Shown one piece after another: positions 1 to 8,268 of a stretch of DNA of 28,196 bases (its first letter is position 1; every line of letters starts with the position of its first letter). Both the position numbers and the translations under genes were made by a program. The notes under the pieces were generated by a model. It was not told where the DNA came from, searched no databases, and was given only the letters and a program-made list of their open reading frames with translations. This stretch comes from Deltaproteobacteria bacterium (GTDB lineage: Bacteria > Desulfobacterota > Desulfarculia > Adiutricales > Adiutricaceae), in contig JAIRNQ010000141.1 in NCBI GenBank assembly GCA_031257955.1, positions 1-28,196 of the forward strand, given 5' to 3'.

Positions 1-1117
1 ATGCCGCTTCCTTCCATGGGCAATAATTAAGAGAAAAGCGGCCAACCTAAATCCAATTGGGTTAGCGCCTGGCCCGGCAAAAAACGTGGGATTCTGTTTG
101 GACCCAATGTAAACTATGCCACTATGCCACTATGCCACTATGCCACATTAGCCGAAATAGGCAACCGTCCAACCGTCAACCCGTCAACAGTCACCTCAAC
201 CGATTGGGTGAGTTGGAATCAACGACTTTACAACCCTCAAATCAAATATGATTCCCAAGCTCCAAAGCCCTGTATTTTAGGGATGATTAGTGGCGCCTAA
301 TGTCTCTTCGCCCCAGCTTTTGTAATGCCCGTAGATTGAGCCTAAGGCGGCCAGTTTAGACGCATGAATGAGGACATCCGACCGGCCAACGGCCTCCGGG
401 TCATGGCCAGCCTGAGCGGGGTTATCGGCCTGTCCTAAACGCCATCCGCGGCGTCCTGGGCCTAACCCAGCTTATCCGGGATCTCAGGGCTAGGCTTATA
501 CGCGGTGAACGGTTACACTGGATTTTTCCTAGATGGCCTGTTCTATAAGCACGGCCGCAAGGTCGAAAGCTAGAGTTAAAAGGCTAAGACATGATAAAAT
601 GGCTCCATTAGCCACTGAGTATGGATTGTACCCAATGAATCATAGAAAATCAATTCGGGTTAGCGATTATGTTCATGGCGATGTTAACAATCTGGTCGAT
701 CCCGGCGATGGAAGATAGTTGGGTTTTTTCTCCATCAATGGACTGCCAACCCTTTTTTGAAGGACAGTATTCATGTAAAGGATCCTCCAAAATTGCGGAC
801 CTTTTTGGCTTTGAAATTGTCTATGGTCAGCTTGAAGTTTTTTATTGTTTATTTTATCTTAATAGATGGTTTTTTGATACTTTAGCCTGATTTATCGTAA
901 GCTAATTATTCAATTTAAGCGCCTTTTAGCATGAAACAAGATTTTTTGATGTATTTATTGTCAGTTTTTGACTTAAATGTCAGCTACTTAATGAACAAGA
1001 AATGTCGAAAAAATGTTTCATTGGTCGTAGGTGGGAGCCAGGGCCCCCCATGACGTGTTATGTCTAATATAGTCTCTACTCCAATGTTATGAAAAGTCAC
1101 TAAAGAGAATGGGAACG
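1..1117. other. Gene-poor left flank, no supported gene
   Basis: I see no convincing coding region here. Short open stretches near 533-718 and 669-890 lack a recognisable family, have no good ribosome binding site and overlap each other. The base composition swings from GC-rich (about 340-500) to AT-rich (about 560-1020), as in a decayed or patchwork region. The visible structure is a four-copy 8-bp tandem repeat at 113-144. The stretch ends at the remains of an ISL3-type insertion sequence, so part of it may be insertion-sequence flank. I could not identify terminal inverted repeats or a target duplication. Confidence 0.5.
113..144. repeat. 8-bp tandem repeat (ACTATGCC x4)
   Basis: Four perfect consecutive copies of ACTATGCC are followed by a partial copy. 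The next 40 bases are a loose series of CAACCGTC-like words. The repeat lies in non-coding sequence, and no function can be read from it. It may be a slippage-prone microsatellite. Confidence 0.85.
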
Positions 1118-2415
1118 TTAAGAGAGAGTTTTCCGGCAACGGGATGGATCATAGCGGACCTTTGAAAACGTGAAAGCCTCTCCCCCTCGTTTAGCGTGTT
1201 TTATAACGGAGTCAATGCCCTCCAAAATGGCCTGTGCGAGAGGCTTGTTAAAGCAGGCAACTATACCATCCTTATGGGCGATGAGGGTTTTTATGGCGGC
1301 GATTATGGAGGCAAGACGTGAGCGCTTCATCCTTGGAATTAACATGACGAAGGCCTTCTCCGCCCGTTCTGCTTAGTCTTTGGCAAAGAAATCGTCTGGC
1401 GCCCAAATCATTCGGTAGGCTCGGCCGATTTTAGGATATTCTTTGAAAGGTAGGCGATTTAGGCAGCCGTGACTCTATTTCCGTGGCTTTAGGTACCCAG
1501 AACAAGCGGCTGCCTGAAAGAGGTATCGCGTATTTGGCAGCCGCATGGCCCATCTTTTCCGACGTTATCTATTTATTTGAGTAAAACCTTTATTTATGAT
1601 ATTTATCGTGAACCATCCCATTGTTTTTGAAGTTTTTTTGTGGCCAGCGCTAACGGCTGGTGACTCGCTGGTGGCCGTTTTGACGGTATCCTTGTAACCG
1701 CCATGTTCTTCCAGGGAGTTGGTGACCTTATCAACCTTCTGGGTTCCCTTTCCTGGCTGTAGGTCGAAGACGCGCCCACTATCCGAGTCTATGACGACGG
1801 TAACGTAGCCGTGCTTGCGTTTAAGAAAGGTTTCATCAATGGCCTTAATTCCACCTTGGAGAGGTCATCTGTTTTTAGCTTCATTACCCCATTGATGAAG
1901 GATGGTTTCATCAATGGCCTTAATTCTACCTTGGAGAGGTCATCTGTTTTTAGCTTCATTACCCCATTGATGAAGGAAGGACGTAAAGCCTTCTCGTCGC
2001 GGTGGAGCGTTTCCGTAGCCTTTGAGAGCTTACGCATATAGTGAACGGCTATTCCTTCAAATTGCCAAGTTAAGCGGCTGTTTTTTCGCTCAAAAGGAGC
2101 CGATAGCTGGATAATACCATGCCCAGGGCACCCGACTTTTGGCCTTGCCCAATGTAAGTAAGACTTCGCTGGGGGCCAGTCAGTGTGGCCTCACTTTCTA
2201 GGGATGTTTTCAAACTCGGAGCGTCTGGTGGGTCGCTGGCAGTGAGGGCAGGTGAACATGGCGCTATCTAAGACGTCAAGGTGGATATGGTACTCCCTAC
2301 CACCGGCAAGCGGATTGGTCTCGAGCTTGGAGTACTTGACATACCATGGTTTAGAGAGGCCGAGGAACGGAGCGAGGGTTTTGGCGTAGAGCGGTTCATT
2401 GGTGAGATTGTCCAT
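1118..2415 (-). pseudogene. Decayed ISL3-family transposase
   Basis: Read on the minus strand, segments of an ISL3-type DDE transposase appear in the correct order. The N-terminus (2415 down to about 2191) has GLSKPWYVKYSKLE, the spacing IHLDV and a CPHC zinc-finger half. A middle part (about 2187-2040) resembles the family's KSYLHWARPKVGCPGHGI region. The catalytic start AIDETFLKRKHGYVTVVIDSD lies near 1850-1785. The C-terminus (about 1420-1118) contains LAQAILEGIDSVIKHAKR, equivalent to the family's LTNGFLEGLNSLIQ motif. The gene is broken by an in-frame TGA next to 2190, a TAA at 1373-1375, loss of frame between about 1640 and 1420, and a 75-bp internal duplication. It should encode no functional protein. 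Terminal inverted repeats were not identified. Confidence 0.8.
1831..1980. repeat. 75-bp in-frame tandem duplication inside the transposase remnant
   Basis: A 75-bp unit starting with TTTCATCAATGGCC occurs at 1831 and again at 1906, nearly identical and directly adjacent. Because 75 is a multiple of three, the duplication adds 25 codons (repeating FINGVMKLKTDDLSKVEL and its flank) without shifting frame. It lies immediately before the first catalytic aspartate region of the ISL3 transposase. Confidence 0.9.
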
Positions 2416-2640
2416 AAGCCGCCCTATTAGCTAAGAGTGTGGTCAGTATTTTTTCTTGCCTGCCTGCCATGGGTATCATGGCACCTTAGTAGGGCCAACC
2501 ACTAGTAAGGCCATTATTGTTGAAACGAAAACTGTCAGTATAACAAGTTTTTATACTCTTACATAAGGGTTAGCTTATTATTGCGTATATAAATACTCAT
2601 ATCATCCAATCAATCAATCAATACATATTTGGGATGTCTT

Positions 2641-3513
2641 ATGATGGGAAAACTGAATAGTTTCATTCTATTGTTCATTGTTGTCGCCTTAGCCGCTCTG
2701 GGCGCCAGGCTGGCCTTTGGCCTAGCGCCTCCGAGGGTGGTGGCCAATAGCCTGGGCATGGAATTCGTTTTGATCCCATCGGGCTCGTTCATGATGGGAT
2801 CCGACATCGACGATCCTCTCTTGCTGGAAGCCTACCCCGAAGCCCCGGATTTTAGGTGCTCGCAAGGGGACTGTCCCAGTTCGTACCTTAACGAGGTTCC
2901 AAAACACTTGGTCATTATCACCAAGCCGTTTTATATCGGCCGAACGGAAGTCACGGAAAAACAGTGGATGACAATCATGCCCGATTTCGACGGTAGGCCG
3001 AAACCAGGGGATCTGGTAGATATTTTTACTCAGAGATCCGGGGACAATTATCCAATTCAGTTCATTTACTTGGAAGACATCGAGGAATTTATCTCCAGAC
3101 TCAATCGGAGAGAAGGCACGAACAAATACAGGCTGCCAACGGAAGCCGAGTGGGAATACGCGGCCAGGGCCGGTAGCGACACCCAGTTTTTTTTCGGGGA
3201 CGACCCGGCCTTAATAGACCAATACGCTACCTTCGAATGGTCGCCCGTGGGGACAAAAAAGCCCAACCCCTGGGGTCTATACGACATTTATGGCAACGCC
3301 CAGGAACGGGTATCCGATTGGTATTCCGAAGACTATTATCAAAACAGCCCATCAAAAGATCCCCAAGGGCCACCAGCCCCGGGGGATTTCGGCTTCAAAG
3401 TCGTAAGGAGCTGCAATTCCGTATACTGCGCCAGGTCCAGCTATAGGTCTGCCTTCTTTCCCAATAGAGGCAGGGGTATTGGCTTTCGCCTGGTCAGGGA
3501 ATTTGATTATTGA
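2641..3513 (+). CDS. SUMF1/FGE-family (formylglycine-generating-enzyme-fold) protein, membrane-anchored
   Basis: The 290-residue product has a hydrophobic segment at about residues 7-28 that should act as a signal anchor, followed by a complete FGE-sulfatase (SUMF1/EgtB/PvdO) domain. Landmarks are GMEFVLIPSGSFMMGS, KPFYIGRTEVTEKQW, YRLPTEAEWEYAARAG, NPWGLYDIYGNAQERVSDWY and the terminal GIGFRLV. The family includes formylglycine-generating enzymes that oxidise a sulfatase cysteine, and many relatives of other or unknown function. Unusually, the usual RGGSW stretch is replaced by RSCNSVYC, which puts two cysteines five residues apart (258 and 263), the spacing seen in true FGE. No sulfatase gene is in the window. 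The start is chosen at ATG 2641; a TTG twelve bases upstream and ATG 2644 are alternatives, and no strong Shine-Dalgarno decides between them. Its 3' end faces the phosphatase gene. Confidence 0.85.
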   Translation: MMGKLNSFILLFIVVALAALGARLAFGLAPPRVVANSLGMEFVLIPSGSFMMGSDIDDPLLLEAYPEAPDFRCSQGDCPSSYLNEVPKHLVIITKPFYIGRTEVTEKQWMTIMPDFDGRPKPGDLVDIFTQRSGDNYPIQFIYLEDIEEFISRLNRREGTNKYRLPTEAEWEYAARAGSDTQFFFGDDPALIDQYATFEWSPVGTKKPNPWGLYDIYGNAQERVSDWYSEDYYQNSPSKDPQGPPAPGDFGFKVVRSCNSVYCARSSYRSAFFPNRGRGIGFRLVREFDY

Positions 3514-3517
3514 GGAC

Positions 3518-3572
3518 CTCTGGTGGTGGCCAGAGCCTATAGTCAGAGTTCGGGCGCCAGAGGCCTGGCGCC
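3518..3572. terminator. Two hairpins between convergent genes
   Basis: Two inverted repeats follow the stop codon of the FGE-like gene. CTCTGG/CCAGAG (3518-3535) has a six-base loop. GGCGCCAG/CTGGCGCC (3553-3572) is a perfect 8-bp stem with a four-base loop. Neither is followed by a good T-tract on either strand. They sit between convergent genes, where a bidirectional terminator is expected, but the termination role is inferred from position. Confidence 0.4.
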
Positions 3573-3658
3573 AGAAGTCGAAGCCAGTGAGCAGAGTCGA
3601 GGGCCGGCAAGGGGTAATTGGGAATGGGGAAAATACAACCCCAGCCGGGCGGTGGCGG

Positions 3659-4834
3659 CTAAGGCGAGACCCTACCCAGTTTGTTAAAGCCAATGGCCCG
3701 GAACCGGACCTTACACCTTGGGTCGCGTTGGCTATCCGCCACTGAAACGGTTAACAGAGGCATGGCGTTTTGGGCCAGATGGGTGGCCGACAGGCCCAGA
3801 GCCGTCAAGGCGCCGCCGTAGACGGCCCCGGTATCGATGTTTATGGCCTCAATGCCGTTGGCGTCGTCGGTGACGTAACGGTTTAGTTCTACCCTCTTTC
3901 CGACGACTAACTGGTAACGGTTGTTTAAATCTGGCCTATACTGGGCCCCTTCGGAACGGGAGAACAAAAAGGGCAAAAACAACGAGTGGTCGAATTTCTC
4001 AAATTGATTTTTATGATTTTTCTTGATTTCATGGTCATAAAAGACGTTTTCATCGGTATAATACGTGGTTGGGGTGTGCCCATGAATGACGACTTCGCCC
4101 TCGAAATCCGAATCATGTCTATACATTCTTTGCCAGATGGAACTGCGTTCGACATTGCTGACAAAGATTCTTCTAAGATTCTCTTCCGAGATCTTACTGC
4201 CACCTTTGCTTAATTCAGCTTTACTTTTTTTAAGTATCAAAGAGTTGAAATCTTTGTATTTAGCCACTTTTTGCTCGGAGATGGTACATTTGGGGCTTGG
4301 CAAGGCGTGAAAAAAAGCAAAGGACAATTCCGAGCCGTTTACCAGAAATTTCTCCTGGTGGGAATATCTCAAGCTTTTCAAAAACTTTTCGTATTTCTTC
4401 GGAATCTCAATCCCTTTGTAAGAATTCATTTCCGACTCATCTCCCCAACCTCCGAAAAAACCGGTATCGATCAGACGCTTTTGGGCCATATTGACGATAT
4501 CGTACTTATCTCTGGAATCGAAAATCGATTGGTAGGTGTCCAGGTAACCATTGACCGACCAGATGTTTCCGTTTTGCTTTAGCACGTATTGTTCATTGGC
4601 CATGAACCTTAGGACCATGTCCTCATGGTTTCCGGCCAGGCAAACCGTTTCGTAATCCAGTTTCATGATCAAATCCATCACTTCCCTGGACGACGGCCCA
4701 TGGTCGATATAGTCACCGAGGAAGATAATCTTTTCCACCTTATCCCCGCTCGTGTCTTCAAGATCCCGAATCGTCTCCAACAGTCTTTTCAAGGGATCGA
4801 ACATCCCATGTATGTCTCCAATTACCCAAAGCAT
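3659..4834 (-). CDS. PPP-type metallophosphatase (serine/threonine phosphatase-like)
   Basis: The 391-residue protein has the calcineurin-like phosphoesterase motifs in order: GDIHG (residues 6-10), GDYIDHG (40-46), GNHED (68-72), a histidine in FFHA (about 176) and HGHTP (251-255). These supply the two-metal site used by bacterial PPP-family phosphatases and by related Ap4A hydrolases. The end of the fold is marked by INIDTGAVYGGALTAL. About 40 further residues follow the usual family end and look unconserved. The region between the last two motifs carries a lysine-rich insert of roughly 60 residues. The start is supported by GAGG seven bases upstream of the ATG. The substrate cannot be told from sequence. 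It is probably monocistronic, since the next minus-strand gene ends about 280 bp upstream. Confidence 0.88.
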   Translation of the reverse strand: MLWVIGDIHGMFDPLKRLLETIRDLEDTSGDKVEKIIFLGDYIDHGPSSREVMDLIMKLDYETVCLAGNHEDMVLRFMANEQYVLKQNGNIWSVNGYLDTYQSIFDSRDKYDIVNMAQKRLIDTGFFGGWGDESEMNSYKGIEIPKKYEKFLKSLRYSHQEKFLVNGSELSFAFFHALPSPKCTISEQKVAKYKDFNSLILKKSKAELSKGGSKISEENLRRIFVSNVERSSIWQRMYRHDSDFEGEVVIHGHTPTTYYTDENVFYDHEIKKNHKNQFEKFDHSLFLPFLFSRSEGAQYRPDLNNRYQLVVGKRVELNRYVTDDANGIEAINIDTGAVYGGALTALGLSATHLAQNAMPLLTVSVADSQRDPRCKVRFRAIGFNKLGRVSP

Positions 4835-4958
4835 GCTTAAACCTCGGCGCCGGAAATCGGCGACCTTGTAAGGGTGTTTACGGCCTGTTGAGGGCCGTCT
4901 TTTATCGGGTCTTCCGGCTGGAAAGTCAAAGCTGACCCTTGCCGTCTTTCCTTAATAG

Positions 4959-4985
4959 CTTATAACAGTTTAGGCTGAAAGTCAA
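4959..4985 (-). promoter_or_regulatory. Possible sigma-70 promoter of the phosphatase gene
   Basis: On the minus strand TTGACT (4985-4980) is followed after 15 bases by TATAAG (4964-4959), about 125 bases upstream of the phosphatase start, in a local AT-rich patch. The spacer is shorter than the preferred 17, so this is a weak call. Confidence 0.3.
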
Positions 4986-5032
4986 ATTTACTTATAAATA
5001 GTGGGAAATCCAAATAATGAGGTTACAGTTTT

Positions 5033-5059
5033 GCCCCGGGACATCTACGGACCCGGGGC
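5033..5059. terminator. GC-rich hairpin downstream of the AraC-type gene
   Basis: GCCCCGGG and CCCGGGGC form a perfect 8-bp stem around an 11-base loop, about 55 bases past the stop codon of the minus-strand AraC-family gene. No T-run follows on that strand, so it is either a weak terminator or a 3'-end stabiliser. Confidence 0.4.
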
Positions 5060-5112
5060 GTCGCCGATGCCGCCCAATTGGCCTTCTGGGTCAAAGGATT
5101 GACGAATTTGAG

Positions 5113-6159
5113 TCAATCGGGTACCCGGCGTTCGAGAGAATCGGATTGCTCTTTGGCGACCGGTGCGTAGGCGGCGCCGCGGTCCCGGCTGTGGCCTGGG
5201 GAGTGGCCAAAAAAATCCTTATAGCGTTTGGCCAAGTGGCTGCTGTTGTTGAAGCCGCATTCCAGGGCTATGGTCGTGACCGACATGTCCGAATGGTGGA
5301 GGAGCCAGTGGGCCCGTCTGAGGCGTAACTTGCGGAAGTAACCAGCCGGGCTGTCTTTGAGGGAGGTGATAAACAACCGTTCAAGTTGCCTTGGGCTTAC
5401 GCCCACCTCCCTGGCCATCTGGACGGTGGACAAAGGAATGGAAAGATTACGCTCCATAAAAATCGTGGCCTTTCGCACTCTCTGGTCGATTTGTTCCTGG
5501 GAATCTCCCAAATAGGGAACTTGGGAGTGAGTCATTGGCCGATTCCAGTCCTGGACCAAGTGGCGCAGGACTTTGACCACCCTTTCATCGCCAAAATGTT
5601 TCCCCACCAAGTAAAGGGCCAGATCGATACTGGCCGTCCCGCCCGGGCTGGTGATTATGCCCCGGTCCTCCACGAAAATCTCGTCCATTACCGGTATGAC
5701 CCGCTCGAAGCGCTCCCGAAAATCCTGGGCGTGGTACCAGTGGAGACAGCAGCGCCGGTCGCTGAGGAGACCCGCCTGGGCCAGAATGAAGCTGGCCGTA
5801 CATAAGCCGATAATGGTCACCCCGGATTTGGTGGCCCGGGTCAGGTAAGAAATGAGTTCCTTGGGGACGCTGGACAAACTTTTCACCAAACCGCCCACCA
5901 ATATGACGTAATCGAAATCCGTGGGCTCCCGAAAGAGTTCCCAGGGGGTAATCTCCACCCCACAGCTGGACTTAATGGGATCGAGGCTGTGGCCCATGAC
6001 CGTCCAGGAACACCAGATGGGGCGGCTCAAGTCGCCCACGTCGGCGGCTTGCCTGAGCACTTCGATAAAGCCGGTGAAGGCCATGAGAGTAAAATCCGGG
6101 GCCAGGGCGAAACCGACTTTCAGGGGCTTGACCGGTTCGTGGTTTTGACTTTTCAGCAT
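5113..6159 (-). CDS. GlxA-type AraC-family transcriptional regulator (DJ-1/PfpI-like + AraC HTH)
   Basis: The 348-residue protein has an N-terminal DJ-1/PfpI-like amidotransferase-fold domain (about residues 12-190) with the family's GLCTASFILAQAGLL elbow around Cys120. A C-terminal AraC DNA-binding domain follows, with helix-turn-helix motifs at about 243-262 (VQMAREVGVSPRQLERLF) and 293-316 (VTTIALECGFNNSSHLAKRY). This architecture is shared with regulators of glycine betaine, carnitine and choline-derived metabolism (GbdR, CdhR), which suits the neighbouring methyltransferase and BCCT genes. The start is set at the ATG at 6159 because AGGAG lies about nine bases upstream and the domain begins soon after. 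The frame stays open further upstream to 6510, but that translation is low-complexity and unlikely. The gene is divergent from the opine dehydrogenase gene across a repeat-filled intergenic region, where it probably binds. Confidence 0.9.
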   Translation of the reverse strand: MLKSQNHEPVKPLKVGFALAPDFTLMAFTGFIEVLRQAADVGDLSRPIWCSWTVMGHSLDPIKSSCGVEITPWELFREPTDFDYVILVGGLVKSLSSVPKELISYLTRATKSGVTIIGLCTASFILAQAGLLSDRRCCLHWYHAQDFRERFERVIPVMDEIFVEDRGIITSPGGTASIDLALYLVGKHFGDERVVKVLRHLVQDWNRPMTHSQVPYLGDSQEQIDQRVRKATIFMERNLSIPLSTVQMAREVGVSPRQLERLFITSLKDSPAGYFRKLRLRRAHWLLHHSDMSVTTIALECGFNNSSHLAKRYKDFFGHSPGHSRDRGAAYAPVAKEQSDSLERRVPD

Positions 6160-6961
6160 GGGTTCCGTCTCCTGTCGGGGCCGGCCCGCCTGGCCGGTCC
6201 CTTGGGCAATCCGGGTAGCTTCCTGGAAGGCCCCACAAACGGCCTGAGAGGCCCAGGGTGGCCCTTGGGCGCTTGGGTGGCTAGGGGAATAGCCAGAAAA
6301 ACCCAAACGGCCTCTGGTGAGCTCTGAGGGGCCGTGGCGGTCCCATCGGCCACTGAAGGACACTGGGGGGCGCCGGCCAAGGTCAGTGGCCTGGCAATCC
6401 AGAGGGGGGGATTTGGCGACAGTTTGGGCGGGTTTTTGACCACCGTCCGGCTCCGTCAATTTATTAATCCCATATTTTCCGATATTTGATAAATTTACAA
6501 CATGTCGCAAAAATATTCAACAATGTCTTTAGCGTGATATTTTTTCTCTCTCGAGGCTGATAAACTTCAAAAATAATCCAACGACATTCACATCGGACTT
6601 TGGCAGGCCGGGGAGCAAACCGAAACGACCGTTTTGGGTATCCGTTCGCGCGAAAGTCGTAACTGGCCGGGGAGCTAATCTGAACAATCATTTTTGTTGG
6701 TATAAGTTTGAGCCATATTCATGTTTGGCCGGGGAGCAAACCGAAAAGACCGTTTAGGGTATCCGTTCGCGCGAAAGTCGTAACTGGCCGGGGAGCAAAC
6801 CAAAACGACCGTTTTGGGTATCCGTTCGCGCGAAAGGCGTAACTGGCCGGGGAGCTAATCTGAACAATATATTTTGTTGGTTTAAGTTTGCGCCATATTC
6901 ATGTTTGGGCGGGGTCTTTGGAGGCCTCGCCTAGCCTCAATACGAAAAATAGGGAGTCACC
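6160..6961. promoter_or_regulatory. Divergent intergenic region between regulator and catabolic cluster
   Basis: About 800 bp separate the GlxA-type regulator from the first gene of the plus-strand cluster. 6160-6460 is GC-rich with no supported gene. 6465-6605 is AT-rich and could hold the regulator's promoter. 6606-6906 is a tandem array (separate entry). The opine dehydrogenase gene has GGGAG shortly before its ATG. No unambiguous sigma-70 or sigma-54 promoter could be picked by eye. Confidence 0.5.
6606..6906. repeat. A-B-A-A-B tandem repeat array with palindromic cores
   Basis: Five units in direct order each begin with GGCCGGGGAGC. A units are 59 bp (6606-6664, 6727-6785, 6786-6844) and B units are 62 bp (6665-6726, 6845-6906). 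A units share GGGTATCCG followed by the perfect 10-bp palindrome TTCGCGCGAA (6645-6654, 6766-6775, 6825-6834). B units share CTAATCTGAACAAT, a TTTTGTTGG segment and CCATATTCATG. A sixth partial start (GGGCGGGG) follows at 6907. The array ends 55 bases before the opine dehydrogenase start, so it lies in the leader or promoter of the cluster. A set of binding sites for the adjacent regulator is plausible but unproven. Confidence 0.9.
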
Positions 6962-8185
6962 ATGAGCCATCTCGCTTACCTTAAAGACAAACCCATAGCC
7001 GTTTTGGGCGGCGGGGCGGTGGCCAAGGCCGTCTCGGCCGACAGCGCCCTGGCCGGGGCCAAAGTCAGGATCTGCGATCTGAAACCCTTCGTCGAAAAGA
7101 CCCTCTTTGGGGTGGAAAAGGGCGGGGTCAAGTTTTACGGCGACCAGCTGAACCTCTACGGCTTCAGTAGGGTTGGCCAAGCCAAGTATGATCTGGTCAC
7201 AGACGACGTGGCCAAGGCGGTTAAGGGCGCTGGGCTCGTAATCGTGGCCACCCCGGCCCTGGGGCACGTCCCGTTCTTTGAAAAGCTCATACCGGCTCTG
7301 GAAGACGGCCAGATCGTGCATATCATCCCCGACAACTTCGGAAGCCTTATCCTGCGCAAGATGATGCGCGAAGCCGGCTGTGAGAAAAAGGTCATCGTCG
7401 GCGGCTGGTCCAGTTCACCTTACGGCAGCCGGGTCGATATCAAGGGCGGTGTCATTCTCCCCAGCATCCGAGTCTACTACCGGGCCATAACCTTGCGGGG
7501 TGCGGCCCTCCCGACGACTGACCAAGCCGATTTCCTGGCCAGCAGCCAGTATATAGGCGCCTTTGACGGGGTTAACGGCGGCGACGGCGTGGTCGGCGGA
7601 AACACCGTTATGGATACCGGCTTCTCCAACGTCAATCCGGTACTCCACTGCCCCGGGGTCATATTGGGCGTTGGGACCATGGAAAACTACGGCGTGGTCT
7701 TTGGGGACGAGAAGACCAAGTTTTCCATTTACTCCCACGCCTATTGCCCTTCCATAAGCCGCGTCCAGCTTGAGTTTTATCGGGAGCAGAGCGCCCTGGC
7801 CAAGGCCATGGGAGTGGGCATCCAGGAATACGACCCCAAAGATTTCTTTAGCCGGGAGAACCTGCTGGGCCAAGAATACATGGGCAAAGACTACGTGATC
7901 CCCTTCGAGGAGCAAGACCCCATCCAGTTCGGGACCGGGCCCTTCACCATCCATAACCGCTACATCACCGAGGACATTCCCGTCGGCTGCCACGTCTACC
8001 ACGAACTGGGCAAAAAATACGGCGTGCCCACGCCAATCATCGACTCCATGATTACCTTGGCCTCGGTCATGGCCGAGAAGGACTTTTACGCCAGTGGCTA
8101 CACCTTGGATTACTTGGGCATTGGCCACTTGGGCAAAGACGAACTCTTGAAATACCTAAACGAAGGGGTGATCAAGGCTAAGTAA
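6962..8185 (+). CDS. NAD(P)-dependent opine (octopine/nopaline)-type dehydrogenase
   Basis: The 407-residue protein starts with a Rossmann fold whose nucleotide loop is GGGAVA (residues 16-21) with an acidic residue at the end of the second strand (ICDL). The C-terminal half is the octopine/nopaline dehydrogenase domain. It includes NPVLHCPGVIL with a histidine (residue 229) at the position of the catalytic histidine of N-(1-carboxyethyl)-norvaline dehydrogenase, and ENYG downstream. Family members interconvert a 2-oxo acid plus an amine or amino acid with an N-carboxyalkyl amino acid (opine). In a catabolic cluster the oxidative direction is likelier, but the substrate is unknown. It is the first gene of the cluster, with GGGAG before the ATG. 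An 83-bp gap containing a long hairpin separates it from the first methyltransferase gene. Confidence 0.85.
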   Translation: MSHLAYLKDKPIAVLGGGAVAKAVSADSALAGAKVRICDLKPFVEKTLFGVEKGGVKFYGDQLNLYGFSRVGQAKYDLVTDDVAKAVKGAGLVIVATPALGHVPFFEKLIPALEDGQIVHIIPDNFGSLILRKMMREAGCEKKVIVGGWSSSPYGSRVDIKGGVILPSIRVYYRAITLRGAALPTTDQADFLASSQYIGAFDGVNGGDGVVGGNTVMDTGFSNVNPVLHCPGVILGVGTMENYGVVFGDEKTKFSIYSHAYCPSISRVQLEFYREQSALAKAMGVGIQEYDPKDFFSRENLLGQEYMGKDYVIPFEEQDPIQFGTGPFTIHNRYITEDIPVGCHVYHELGKKYGVPTPIIDSMITLASVMAEKDFYASGYTLDYLGIGHLGKDELLKYLNEGVIKAK

Positions 8186-8222
8186 GCTTTGTTGCCCACT
8201 CGGTTTAACAAAATCTCATGTC

Positions 8223-8254
8223 GCCTTTCCGATGGCCAAGGCCATCGGAAAGGC
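8223..8254 (+). promoter_or_regulatory. Perfect 15-bp intercistronic hairpin before methyltransferase 1
   Basis: GCCTTTCCGATGGCC and GGCCATCGGAAAGGC are exact reverse complements separated only by AA. The hairpin stands between the opine dehydrogenase stop and the ribosome binding region (GGGGAATGTAA) of the next gene. No T-tract follows, so it is not a standard terminator. Such structures often act as mRNA processing or stability elements, or as partial attenuators. Here the function is inferred. Confidence 0.75.
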
Positions 8255-8268
8255 ATTGGGGAATGTAA

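Noticed and set aside
669..890. 73-codon open frame in the AT-rich left flank
   Set aside because: Aromatic-rich composition with no known family, no Shine-Dalgarno and overlap with another short frame. It is not supported as a gene.
6160..6510. N-terminal extension of the AraC-type regulator to 6510
   Set aside because: The translation is Pro/Gly/Arg-rich and unlike the family, while AGGAG precedes the ATG at 6159 right where the domain begins.
6606..6906. Glycine or cobalamin riboswitch in the repeat array
   Set aside because: The units are only about 60 bases long and I found none of the conserved core sequences, such as the B12-box. The repeats look like DNA sites.
7415..8128. 237-codon minus-strand open frame
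   Set aside because: It is opposite the opine dehydrogenase gene, which has clear domain matches. No homology or ribosome binding site supports the minus frame.
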